From Strigamia acuminata (lineage: Eukaryota > Arthropoda > Chilopoda > Geophilomorpha > Linotaeniidae), in the NCBI GenBank assembly GCA_949358305.1, contig OX442316.1, positions 17,732,001-17,796,000 on the forward strand: DNA of 64,000 nt, in the 5' to 3' direction. A program made the translations under genes and the position numbers. The first letter of the stretch is position 1, and every line of letters starts with the position of its first letter. Shown here piece after piece: positions 45,001 to 57,900 of the stretch. The notes under the pieces are model-generated. The model ran no database searches and was not told the origin of the DNA. It was given only the letters and a program-made list of their open reading frames with translations.

Positions 45001-48000
45001 TTGGTTCACACAGGTACTGGTAGACATTCAGTTGTTGATTATCGGTATCGGTAGATATTTAGTCGTTGTTACTGTATTACCCTGCTTTAAGCCGCATGCT
45101 GGTAGAGTTCGAGCTTGAACGGCATGCCGGTAAACCCTGTTTTTACCAGCATGTCGGTTTATTTGGCACAGGTAATTTTTTGTTTCATTTATTTGGCACA
45201 GATAATTTTTTGTTCCATTTTTTTGTCCATGAATAAATTTGAATACAATTGCAACCAAAGGTCATTTTATGGTCCTGTTTTCACCAAATGATATCTTGAT
45301 GATTGTAGTCGTATGTACCAAAAGCATAGTTTATAATTTTGTATGTTTGTCTTCAATTTCCAATTAGAAAATGGAACGACAAATAAAATCGAGTGTGCCG
45401 TTTTTTTGGCAAGGAGTTGTATGTGATTGGCTTTAAGTAATGGCTAAAGTAAATGATAACAGGCTAATAACTGAAATACATAATACCTTTTGATCAATTG
45501 AACCAATTGCCATAACAAATTGGACAGAATATGTAAAATACTACGGAGTATTAGGAATTATATAGCGTCTGGTAAAAAAAATATTTGTTAATTAAAGTTG
45601 AAAAAAGGCCAAAAAACAGGTGTGTTTATACCTTAAGCGAAACATAATTGGTTTAAGGTGAGGACGGATGTGACAAGTTAGTCGCTTTGGCACACATCGG
45701 CTTGAAAGGAGACGTGCATTATTTCAGGATTAATTTAACGCAACATTCAGGTCAAATGCTTTTGCCATCCAGCAGTCTGTCTTGCAACGATCCAAGAATT
45801 TCACCTCTGGCGCCGCAATCTATTAGAAGCCGGAAGTGGCTTTTATTCTTAAACATACATGTAATGTTTTCTTGTTATTTCGGTCCTTGTTTTTCTTTAG
45901 TCACTTGAGAAGTGCACTCGGCAGAAAATTTATAAAGAAGTCATCTGTTATTGTCGCAGGCAGGCAGACAATGAGGCGTTTTTTGTCCTCATCTTAAACA
46001 GCTCAATAATGATGTGCCAATTGCAGATAGCAGTGATCCATCTTGTTCTAGCATTAGTTTTCATTATTCTCCGCAGGGGTTGTATATATTAAATAGTGAA
46101 ATAACGAAGACAGAATTGATTTTTGTCATAAATCCTTTTTAAAAAAGCAGAATAAAAACAAACAGATCTTCAAAATCCATTACTGGAATTCAAACAGATC
46201 CGACATGACATTTCAATTTAATCAAATGCAATAATCTTTGATGACAGATAAGACACAAAATGATATTCGAGATCTGTGTGCATTAAATTCTATATATAAA
46301 AATTGAGGTTGTTATAATGTGATGATAAAAAAATAGAATGGAGTAAAGATTTCTTTTTACCGTTGACCATTAAACTGCTGCTGTACGTGACTGCTGCCGC
46401 CATGTTGGAGGCGACGCACGTGTAGTTGCCATTGTGTTCAGATGCGACACTATCAATGCTAAGAGAACTGGTGTAGACGTCGAATGTTCGAGCCACCAGG
46501 GCTCCGTCTCTGCCCAGGGAAGTGGCCTCGATGGGCACACCATCTTTCATCCAATGGATAGCCATTGGAAGGTCGCCCTGACGGACGGCGCACGTGACCT
46601 GTGCGCGCATTCCTTCATACAGATCTTCATCTTGGAAGGAGAAAGGTGAAATCTTTGGGGGAACTGAAAGATGCCGAAGCATAGAGAAAAAAAAGAACAA
46701 CAAGAGAAAATCAAAGCAGAGAAAGAATAGAATGAAATTGAATAGAAAAAAAAAACGATACAATAAAAAGTTTTTTTAAATTTGGAATGTGGAGAAATAA
46801 ATCACCGCGTTTCTCGAAGTAGAAGGGCGAGATTCTATTGGCTCAAATGGACAGTTTCGGGGTCGCTTCTATTATTTCAAACTAAAAAATGATTTGCGAG
46901 TTATTTTATTTTTTAAAAAAGACGGTTTTGTCGGTATTTCTAAAGTTTAGAATTCAAAAGAGAGACAGTTCACTTGAATGAATACTGTTTTGTTTTTTTT
47001 GAAAAAAAAAATAAACATTTAAGATTTGTGTAAATTGCATCGCATTGATTACTTGGAAGGGTCATTAAAGGTGCACCTCCATTTCAGACAGAGCTGAAGT
47101 GGAGGGAACACGGAACACGTCTTTGGCTTTATGCGGTATGCCTTTGGCTTTACGCAGTGCTGTAGTGGAAGATATATGCGGTATGCCTTTGGCTTTACGC
47201 ATTGCTGTAGTGGAAGATATATGTGGTATACTTTTTGACTTTATGCGGCATGCTTCCGGCTTTTTGCGGTATGCCTTGGGCTTTACGTAGTCTGCCTTAA
47301 GCTTTATGCTGGGCGCACATACCGCGATTTCGCATCGCGGCACAATCGCGTTGCCATTGCGCATGCGCAGATGATGTCATTTCCTTCGCATCGGTTGGAA
47401 ATGAACTTTCGAAAATAGTACTTGGGACAAGTACTATTTCGCCCGCGATTCATGTCGAAGCCAATCCGTGAGCTGTGTGAAATGACGTCATTTCAACAAG
47501 TGTGAAATGACATCATTTTCAATTCAGTAGGAGCCATTTTTCGGATCAGGAATGACATCAAAACAATGAAATATCAAAGCTGAAATAGCTACATGTGTGT
47601 AGAATTGCGCGCGATTCACAGGGCGAAATCGCTTGTGAAATCGCGACGCGATGCGAAATCGCAGTATGTGTGCGCCCAGCATTAGGTAGTCTGCCTTCGG
47701 CTTTACATAGTCTGCCTTGGGCTTTACGTAGTCTGCCTAGGGCTTTACGTAGTCTGCCTTGGGCTTTACGTAGTCTGCCTTGGGCTTTACGTAGTCTGCC
47801 TTGGGCTTTACGTAGTCTGCCTTGGGCTTTACGTAGTCTGCCTTGGGCTTTACGTAGTCTGCCTTGGGCTTTACGTAGTCTGCCTTGGGCTTTACGTAGT
47901 CTGCCTTGGGCTTTACGTAGTCTGCCTTGGGCTTTACGTAGTCTGCCTTTGGCTTTTTGCAGCGGTTGGCAGGGATAGACAAATATAGGGTGCTCGGTGT

Positions 48001-48950
48001 TCATAGTGCCTGAAAATGTTTATCTGGCGCCTGAATTTCTTCGCTCGTATTTATATTATAGATACCGGTTTGCTGGCTCTGGAATTATTTTTATTTTTGT
48101 CTGCCCTTGGTCATTGGCATTACGTAATGGGTCGTGGGTCGTTGGCATTACACGGTCTGCCGTGAGTTGTACGCAGTGCTTTAGCAGAGGGTATATGCTT
48201 GTATACTATGCGATGCAGTATATCTTTGGCTTTTTTTTGGAACGCTTCTATTTCGAGAAATACGGCATTACCAGGAATTCGAGAAATGGTTTTTTTTTTC
48301 CAAAGGTCTTGGGAAAGAAGAATGGGAAATGACTAGATTGAGCTTGCTTTTAATTTCCAAGCGAGCGTTTATTTGTAAAATATGCTAGACCTGGCTATTT
48401 ACAAAGGAATAGCTTATGGTGTCGTCTCGCCTGTAGACCAGAAACACGCATTTATCAAAACTGCAGCCTGATTTCCCATCTTTCCTTCATCCTTGGTTTT
48501 GATGTGCAATATAACAAGTCCAAATTGTTTAGCTTATTGGAAGCGTGCTTTTATTTTTTGGTTTATTTCTGAAGCTGTAAATTTGAGGTTTTAAAGGGTG
48601 GGGTCAGAAGTGTGCTAAAAAGGATTAAGGATGGAAATTTATGTGCAAGTTTAATTATAGTGCGTCTCTGGCACGTTGCACGTATAAAATACACACTTTA
48701 CAGTTTTGTTTTTATTCCTTCTACTAGTTGATGTTTATGCAAGCAAAACCATCCAATCTATTGCTTAGAAATTGTGATTCACTGCGACACAGCTTAGATC
48801 GTGTCATATTTGGATGCTTTAAATATGAACCTTAATATTAATATCTAAGCGGATTTGGTCGATGGTTTCTAGTGGAATTTTTAAAAAATAATGTAGTGCT
48901 ATTGGAGAGCACACACATCACTTGTAAAACCATTATTTTCGAATTTCTGC

Positions 48951-48988
<38 letters not shown>

Positions 48989-51900
48989 AAAAAATTATCT
49001 AGAGAGTGAAAAAAAATTGAATCCATGCATCTAGATTAAAGACGAAGTCTGTTATGAGATAAAAAATAAATTGAAATAGATAAATAAATAAAAGTTTGAT
49101 AGTTGAATGAAATTGAAACAAGTTTTGGCTTTAAATTGAATGCAGATGGTGGCAATTAGCAGTTGGAGGCGAAATGTTTGATATTGCGCAGGCAAGAGTG
49201 ATGTTTGACAGTTTGTTTGACTATTAATCGTTGATCGAGTCAATTTGCGCGAATTAACACGTTCATTAACCTTGAAGGCAGAGCGCGAACGCGGAGCTTT
49301 TGCCATAACTGAATTACAAATGATGCTTAATGACGTCATTACTAATTCCCGCGTTGGATTAATAAAACCTCAAATTAACCATTATAACTGAGATAAATGC
49401 TGGTGATTTTGATCTGAAGAATTCTGTTTTGAATTCCGTGCATTTCTCGCGTTCAGACCGTCTTAAAGGTCACGTACAACTCGCGTTGCCGAGTTTGCGT
49501 CTTCATTTTTCTTTTTTTCTATTTTCTATTTTTCTTTTTCGACTTTTGGATTCAAAAGGTAAAATTTTTAATCTAAATTAATGGTCCATCACTTAGCAAC
49601 ATTTCTGCGCCATTTCTCTTGTTGTTTCACTGTTTGTAGCGATTTCCTGTACAGTGTGCGCGCTCAGCAGGAGGCGCTGCATATATCTTCACTCGCTGTT
49701 TGTAAGCGATGGAGATTTCATTGGTTATGCGGAAAAAACGTTATTTATTGGATGATTAAAAGCGATTTTCTAAACACTCGTCTCACTCTAGTGTCGTGTC
49801 AAACGTAACAGTGCACGTGTTTGGTGCAAAGTTAACTTCCGGTTGTCAAATAAAATGAATGACTCGAAATTTGTGGAGTCGATCGACCCAATTTGTGATT
49901 AATTCGAGCGGCGGTGTTGAAACGACACTGCGGGAAAGCCTAGTATTCGGAACAGCATGGAATCTAAGGGGCCCTGTTGTAAACAAAATTTTTTCCAATG
50001 AAATATTTCTGAAAATGTTGTTTATCTAGATTTAATTGCATTTTTGGGGCCAGAATTCACTAGCTGCATTCAAAATTATATTTTAAAATGCATTCTCAAT
50101 ATTATTATTTGTCAAATGTGAATGCGTTTTCAAATGGATTTTTTCAATTGTATTTTAAAATGCATTTTTTAATGTACAAATAATAGAATTAATTAGAACC
50201 ACTGAAGGTGACTAGAAACAGTCGAAAGACCCAGGGCCGGATTTAAGTACAGTCGAAACTCTTTATAACGAATCGCGATATAACGAATTATCGATATAAC
50301 GAATACCTAAAAATGGCTGGTTTGGTTGGCTGGCCGTAGAACACCATGTTAAAAAATTTCGCTACAACGAATTCTCGTAATAACGAATCGATTTTTCGGG
50401 TACCCTTGCGATTCGTTATTACGAGAATTCGTTATATCGACTGTATAAGCAAAATAAGCAGTCACTTAGGGGCACCAACTATCTTTATCGCATATGTATT
50501 TTATATTTATTAAAGAGATAATAAAATGTGTATTTTTAAATCCAGCCCTGGCAGTGGGCATGCGCACTGTGCTGTAACGTTGCAAATACTAGGCTTAAAA
50601 GTGGAGACTCGTGTTGGAAAAGAAGCGACGAAAAGCAGCTAAAAGCTGCTATCTATCCAATATGTTAATTCTGGCAAAGTTTGCTGCTCAAAAAAACTAT
50701 TTCTAAACATCTTTTTGCATCTAAAAAAGAAAATACGATCAATTTTTCCGGACATTACCCAATGCTACTCACCCATGACTGTGATCTCCATGTCCTTGCG
50801 AACGGCTTCTCCTGTAGCTCCGCGCACCACGCACGCGTATTTACCTCCGTCGATGGTTTTCTGAATGTTTTGAATTGCCAAGGTGCCATTTGGAAAGAGC
50901 TTTTGGCGTCGATTGACCGGCAACAAAAGACCGTCTGCATTCGCAAAAGAAAAAATGGTCACTTCCGTCCAAGGGGGGTCGGGAGTGAGCGGGGAACGTG
51001 ATAAAACGAGACGCGGCCAGGAAATTAAATCCATTTTTATTTATTTATTTATTTTTTAATGTTTGTACCTTTTTCCCACATGATGCTTTCCAACGGATGT
51101 CCGTATACGCGACACTTGAGTGTGACGTCGAAGCCGGCTACTACTGACATCCGGGACATGGGTCTGATACCGGGGGGTCCTGGAAAATAATGGATTTCGA
51201 GGTGAATTTGAAGGGGCGAAAGTTGACGGTGTTTGTGTTTTTGCGTGCGGCTGAAAGGGTGAGTTGGTGCGGCATTAAAATTTTAAAACTGCGTCGAAAA
51301 GAAAAAATCCAAACAACGTAATGCAGTTACTTTTTCTGCCGAATTTAAAGTGTTTCGACATTGAAACTTTGCTTTTAAGGTACTTTGGTTTTAATTGAAT
51401 TACTTTATGTTTATTGTTCGTGCAGGTTTTGGATTTTATAAAAAAAAAATTCATTAAATTTTAATATTTTAGTTCGGTTTTTTTTTTAATTATTTGGTAA
51501 AAAAAAAAATTGATAAAATATACATTTTGAGTGGGGAGTGGGAGGAACTAAAGTAAAGAAGGAGCAGGCAAACAACAAGCTGTAATGATGTATCAGTTGG
51601 GCTTAATACTTTGAACAGGCACTTTGTCTTTGGGGTCATGTTGTAAGTTGATAAACAAACAACATTGAAATTCAATTACAAAATTTTAAAAATAGGAAAA
51701 AAATATTTTTTTTTAATTTTTTTTAAAATCGTTTTTGGTGATATTTTATTATCCAATGACCAAACGCCCAAATTAGAGAACACAAAATGGATTTTTATCA
51801 TTTTGTTGCTTATAAAAGTGAATCTAATATTTATTGGAATCAATTTTTCATTTTTATTTAGTTTTCTTGTTGCGGTTTTGGAAAGCATTAAGATAAAAGT

Positions 51901-54900
51901 TGTATTTAAAGTAGATGATTGATTTGATGGGAAGCCTATGGCACGAAATGAATGGGGAAGTCATTGTAATCCGTTAGTCGAGAGTCTTACACAGCAAAGA
52001 AGGATTATTCACCTGGGACTAAAATCCACAAATAAATCTCACTGTGGGCGCCTGAAGTATCGTCGTTGATGTTCCCATGGCAAGTCAATAAATCAGAAAC
52101 CAGCTTGGATCACATCCAATAAAAGCTACTGATTGGCTACTTCCTCCCGGGCACGTAACAGCTGCTCATGTGCATAGAATTTGCATCTATTCTAATTCCT
52201 TCTTGCCCTGGTACTGCAGCATTAAGTACGTTCCGCTTTACTCCAATTAGTATTGTTTCAAAACAACAGCCAAGAGTAGATTGAACAAAGTAAATTTAAA
52301 AGAAGAAAGGTTGACTATTACAGAATACAAGGGGAAATATAATTAACATAAAGCTTCAAATTGGCGCCGGGTTTTGGTAGGCGCTGGGGCCCGCTTAAAC
52401 GCCGGGCGGCAAGCGGCGATTTAGGGAATTATTCTCAAAAAAGTTTACAAAAAAATTTTTCTTTTTTTGAGGAAAATTGGTGATTTTAGGAATTTTTGTC
52501 TGGCCCGAATAACCACTTGGGTTCAAATAGGCGCCGGGGCGCAATTTAAAGTTTTACTGTGATTATATCTTTTTCTGTCCCTAATATTGCAAATGTGACC
52601 AATTTTATCGCTACAAATCGGTCGTCTTGTAAAAGCGAGCACCGGACAAGATCCAAATACTTTTTCAATTATTAATAAAGATAATTTATTATTTATAACA
52701 TAAAACATCGTACACGGTATTACCACCTGTTTGTGCTAGGTGGCATATTGAAATGAGTGTTAAAACGTGTGATTGCATTTGGAAAACTAAGATTGTGCGC
52801 ACATGCGCAAAGAAGCAAAAATGACCTACCATGGCTGTGGCTATACTCTGGTCGATGGCCGAGTATAAGAGTGCGCTATTTCCCATTGGTCCAGCCTGAT
52901 TACTCCGAACTGTGGATTGTGTACTACCACCAGTTTTGTTATGTTTTTAATTTGCTAGATTATTATAATGAGTGAAATGATGTAAGTTTATTATTTTTTT
53001 TAAACAAAATGTTTATTCAATTCAAAAAATAATGTTTTATGCTGTCAAAATACATGTTTGTTCGGTTGGTTCAGCTTATTGGTTGCTTTGTCAGGAAAGC
53101 AAGCAATTTTTGAAATTTTTTATTGGTTGTTTTGTCTGGAAAGTATTCAAAATGTCAGCCAGTGTTTTGATCTATTTTTTGGTATCACTACACTAGTGAA
53201 GGAGCTGGACCAACGAAAAATTAGCGCACTCTTACACTCGGCCAGAATATAGCAATGTGTTGTAACTGTAGCCGTGGCTGTGTGATCGTTTAAGAGGCAC
53301 TCCAAATCGGAAAGTGCGGCGACTTTGAGTTTCCACATTTTGACCCCAACAATAAAAACTGTCATCTCTGTGTACAGCGTAGAAAATCGAGGCTGGAAGG
53401 GACGGGAATCTCCTGTCTAAGTCTACTACCCAAGGGATGTTTTATTCTACCAGACAATTTTAATCTTCTAAGCTTATGTAATTTTACTGACTCGAAGGTT
53501 TTACAGCGAATAAATATTTTAGCCAGAATAAATTACCTCTACGTAGAGTGAGGTTTATGTATTATTTTATGTATTAAAATTTGCTTCTCATTTGCTGCAC
53601 AGAAAAATAAGTTGGTCACATCTGATTTAAAGCACATACTGTGATATACAAGCCTCGAATGTAGTGTTGAAAGTGAGAATATATCAAGGTGAAAAATCTA
53701 CTTTGACAAGTGTGTTTCTTTGAAGTTTGGGGCTTCATGCGGTATTCATGCCAAAAGAAATGTAAATTTTGTATGGAAGTGCGTGTATGAGATGGGGGGA
53801 CACTTCTATTTGGAGAAATGAGGTAGTTGTTATTGGAGGATTACTTTATACCAGGTATTCAAAGAACAAGATGTTGAATAGGCTTAAAATCTTATTTCCT
53901 ATTGGTGTAGGCACCTGAATGAGGGACCGGCGCTTGGATTTCGATTTTCTTCATCAGAAAGGCGCGGATGGGCTACCAGGGCAAACAGCTATACAGCAAA
54001 GATTTGTCGACATTAGACAAGATTGTTGAAATTTTATCAAAATATCTAAAACATTTCTTGAATTTTGTTGAAATTTCACAAAATCAAATTTCTCAAAAAT
54101 GTATACAATTTTGTCAACAATCATCAAGTATTTTCAAATTTTATCGAAATTGTCGAAATTTTTGAAAAATTTATAAAATATCAAAAATTGTAATATTTTG
54201 TCGGTACTTGTCATCTCAAATTTTTGTTTGTGATGCTAAAAGGCTCTAAAACAAACATACAATTTAGAGAAATTTGCTTTTTCCTATCTAAATGCATTTA
54301 AGATTGCATGCCCTGTTTGCCCAGTAGCGCCACCCAAAATGTTGGCTGTTGTGTAATCATCCGCCGGTCTTTCGTTGGACTGAATTTTGGCGACCACTTG
54401 ACTACCGAGGGGTTATTGAAGCGTTGGGAACTGAAATAGACTTCAGCGTTAAGAATAAACCGTCGGTAGATGGCAAAATCAAAGGAATAACTCGAGAACT
54501 AGACTGAATAACAAAGTAAATGTTTGTTTCCCAGGAAAATGTAACTTAAAACAGGAGTGTATTTTTTATTTTATTTTAGAAATGAAAGTCTGAGCGAATT
54601 TTGTGTTTACGATGAATAGAATGGTAGCGATTCCTCAACAAGAAGCCAATTACACAGCCGTGTGTGCACAAACCTCGTGTTTGTTATGTAAACGTACTTT
54701 CTTTGAAGTGGAATATTCTGCATTGTGTGCAAGTGCAAACAAAATACACAAAGCCAACAACAAGTATTTACATTCAATGACGATTAGTGGGTGTACTGGG
54801 AGTTTGCCTGCTCGGTCGAAATTGGTTTTTCTTGTTCCCTTTTTTATTTTGATTGATCTGTGCAATTAATCACAACAGGAGCTTGTTTAAGCTTTAAACC

Positions 54901-57900
54901 AGTAATGGGAGTGTATAGTGTATAGCGTACTTTGAGGTATAGAACTATTTGTAATTGAAGAGAGCGAAATAATGAAAAGTGCTAATTGAAGGAAGCGAAC
55001 TAATGAACTGTGACCATTGAATGGAATGATTGAAATGCTTAAAATCTGTGTTATCCGAGGCAGGATTCATCAAATTAAAGCTGAGGTGAGCTTGAATAAT
55101 GGGAGGTTGTGCAAGCTCAAAGCTCAATGCAAATGTCAGTACTTCGGAAGGAAGGACCTTTGCCTATCAGGAGAGTTTTATCACCATTACTGATACTTTA
55201 TAATACTCTGTGCGAACCAACACCAGCACTAATGGCTTTGCTCCCCCTTAAAGGAGCCTATGCTTTTGAATTTTCATACTGGAGGAAGAAAAAAAATATT
55301 GTCGGCAGAGACTGAGAGGCAAAGCACGTTAAACCACTCATCCACTGAAGCGGACTATATGCATGTTTGGAGGAAACAATTACTAAGTCGGGTTTTTGCA
55401 TACACCGGTTTAAAGGGAACCTGTTTTGCACTGGATTACTTTAATTTAGGAGAGAGTAGACTTTTATATGGAAAAAAAAGAGTATGAATAGAATATGCAA
55501 CAAAATAAAACATTGAAGATAGCATAGAAGTATAATTATTATTATTATAAACACTACAGTACTGTGAACTTCTGCGGAAGGTTCATTTATGGTTAGAACT
55601 AGGGCGGTACCGTATTTGATTGCCTTTGAGTCTTTAACTTTCGTTCTTGATTAATGAAAACATTCTTGGCAAATGCTTTTGCAGTAGTTCGTAGTTCGTA
55701 CAGACAAAACGTATTGTTTCCATGAGGGCATGGGTCAATTTAAAATATTTATGACGATCGGAGGCTAAATTATGTATTTCATTTCATTTCATTAAACTGT
55801 GGGTTGCGACCTCTTGCGGAGTCGAGTAACTAAACGTTTGATTTGTGTACTTCTTGGGTTAAAAGTTTTAGAAGGTCTGCAATAGCCCGGCTAAGAACCG
55901 ATGCATCAAACTTAAGATAATTTCCCCTTTTGCGATTTATGGGAGACTTTCTTGAGGACCAAACTTTGCATTTGCACCGACAACTGGGAATATCTAATTG
56001 AGGTGGGTGGCAGATTTTTTTGCCATAGGAAGAATATGTAAATGAACTCACAGTGATTTGGAGAAATCACCACACCGCATCAACCATCCAAGTACTGACC
56101 AGTCCCAATGCTGCTTAACTGTGGTGTTCTAATGGCAACAGGTGATCGGCACGGTGTTCATCAATCCAACAAGATGCAACACGAGTCATGTTAATTGGAA
56201 TTGCATCTCTTCGTCTGATGCAATGCAGAGAAATCTGCTTACATGTAACCAATTAGAATCATTTGAATTCTCGCCGCCTCACATTTGTGACGATGAGATT
56301 TTAATTTAAATTTGATGGTGGCGTGTGAAGCTTCTTGATTGGCTAGATGCAACACGTGCAGTTTTAAGTTGTGCAGGCAAGCCAGAAACACTTATCACAG
56401 CCGCCGTTGTGTTGCACATTTTATGTGAGGACGGTGTGTTGATCCAGTTCTTTTTCTAGACGGAATGAAGATTTCATCAGCCGCCGATCTCAGCAAGCAC
56501 CACTCACTTATCCCTCAAGGGGTTTTATGGTTATTTTTTAATGCCCCATTTATTATTTAAGCATCAATTTTAATCTAGTGAAAGGACTGTTTGTTTTATG
56601 TTTACATCCATGATACATGCAAACAAGTGGATGGAGGGCTCTGAAATTGCAACATCAATAGGGAAAGCAGACAATCCCAATATAGAATGCAAGAACTTGG
56701 GTTCTATTAATTTGAAATGCAACAGATGGGCTGCTATTCAGTTGGAAATTCGAATAGAAGAATTTTATTTCATATTTGCAAATTTGGCTTCGTTTGAAAT
56801 TGAAATTGAAATTGAAAATATTGAAATATTCCTTTCAACTTTGACGGATTAATTCCTTTGACATAAGCATCTTAGAGGCTTCGGCCGGTTAAAAAATGCA
56901 CTTTTTGGATGCTCAAAATTGTGATAAAGTGAACTTGTTTAATTTTTTCTACAATTTTAGACACGGAAATGCTATTTTAGTAGGAAAAAAATGGCTTTTT
57001 GAGTGAAATAATTAATTTGTGACAAAAGATTCGTCTATTTAAGGAAAGATGGAATGCCAGGGCTCACTTGTTGGGGTCTCTGGGCACGCGCTTAATTTGC
57101 CTTACGCGGGTACCGTAATACGGCCGCTGAGAGAAGTAATCACTGAGCGACTTTTTTTTTTAAAAGGAAACATTAATATCAGTGTATACTTGCCGAGAAT
57201 ATTAAGCCTCGATGTGTGCGACGAATTTCCAAGGCGATTAGTTGCCAGACACGTGTAATCACCTCCATCCTGAGTTCGTACGCCAGTCAAGTTGAGGTAG
57301 CTAACCACCTCCCCTTGGGCGCTCACCAGGTCGGTGTGCCGGGAATTGGCCAAAGGTGTGTCATCCAGCATCCACATCATTTGCGGTGACGGATTTCCCG
57401 ATGCGACGCAACGCAACGAGGTCGACGTTCCAGGTGACAAAACACGTTCTTGGAAGCCCTCCACAATATCCGACGCCGCGTCTAATTAGCGAGAGCAGGA
57501 TAATTTAAGTGATTAAAATTTAACTCGATTATGGTATGTTGTTGTTTTTACCGCCGAGTCGCAATTCTGCAGTTCCCTGCGCCGCTTCGTGATCGTTGGA
57601 TGCCATGCACTGATACATGCCTCTTTGCTCCCGACGAAGAGTCTCGATGTGCAGGGAGTGAGGCGGGTGGGGCTGTGGACGGAGCAGCTGCGCATCTTTA
57701 AGCCAGACCAGAGACGCCACTGGATAGCCAGATGTTTTGCAGTTGAGCACTGCCGAACTACCCACGTCTACTTTTAATTTGTGAGGTTGGATGTAGGCTG
57801 ATAGAGGCACTGAAACGAGCATCGTAAATATTTAATGGACAGATTTTGGAATATAAATAACTTATATAGTGGACCTGACTGGGCCCCCTACATAAGGACT

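Larger units (their letters stand above)
46664..50772 (-). other. Large intron between Ig6 and Ig7a of paralogue B
   Basis: 4.1 kb. It contains the 21-bp minisatellite with an inserted element (47.1-47.96 kb), a poly(T) run at 48955-48984 and the nested elements at 50232-50550. No further Ig7-like exon was found. Confidence 0.55.

Noticed and set aside
47685-47962. CRISPR-like array
   Set aside because: Units are contiguous without spacers and the genome is eukaryotic; it is a minisatellite.
47558-48004. Lys/Arg/Gln-rich repeat proteins on both strands
   Set aside because: By-product of the 21-bp minisatellite, open in several frames because the unit length is divisible by three.
55109-55487. 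Pair of overlapping + strand frames in the Ig5-Ig6 intron
   Set aside because: No family resemblance and no splice sites; composition like the surrounding intron.
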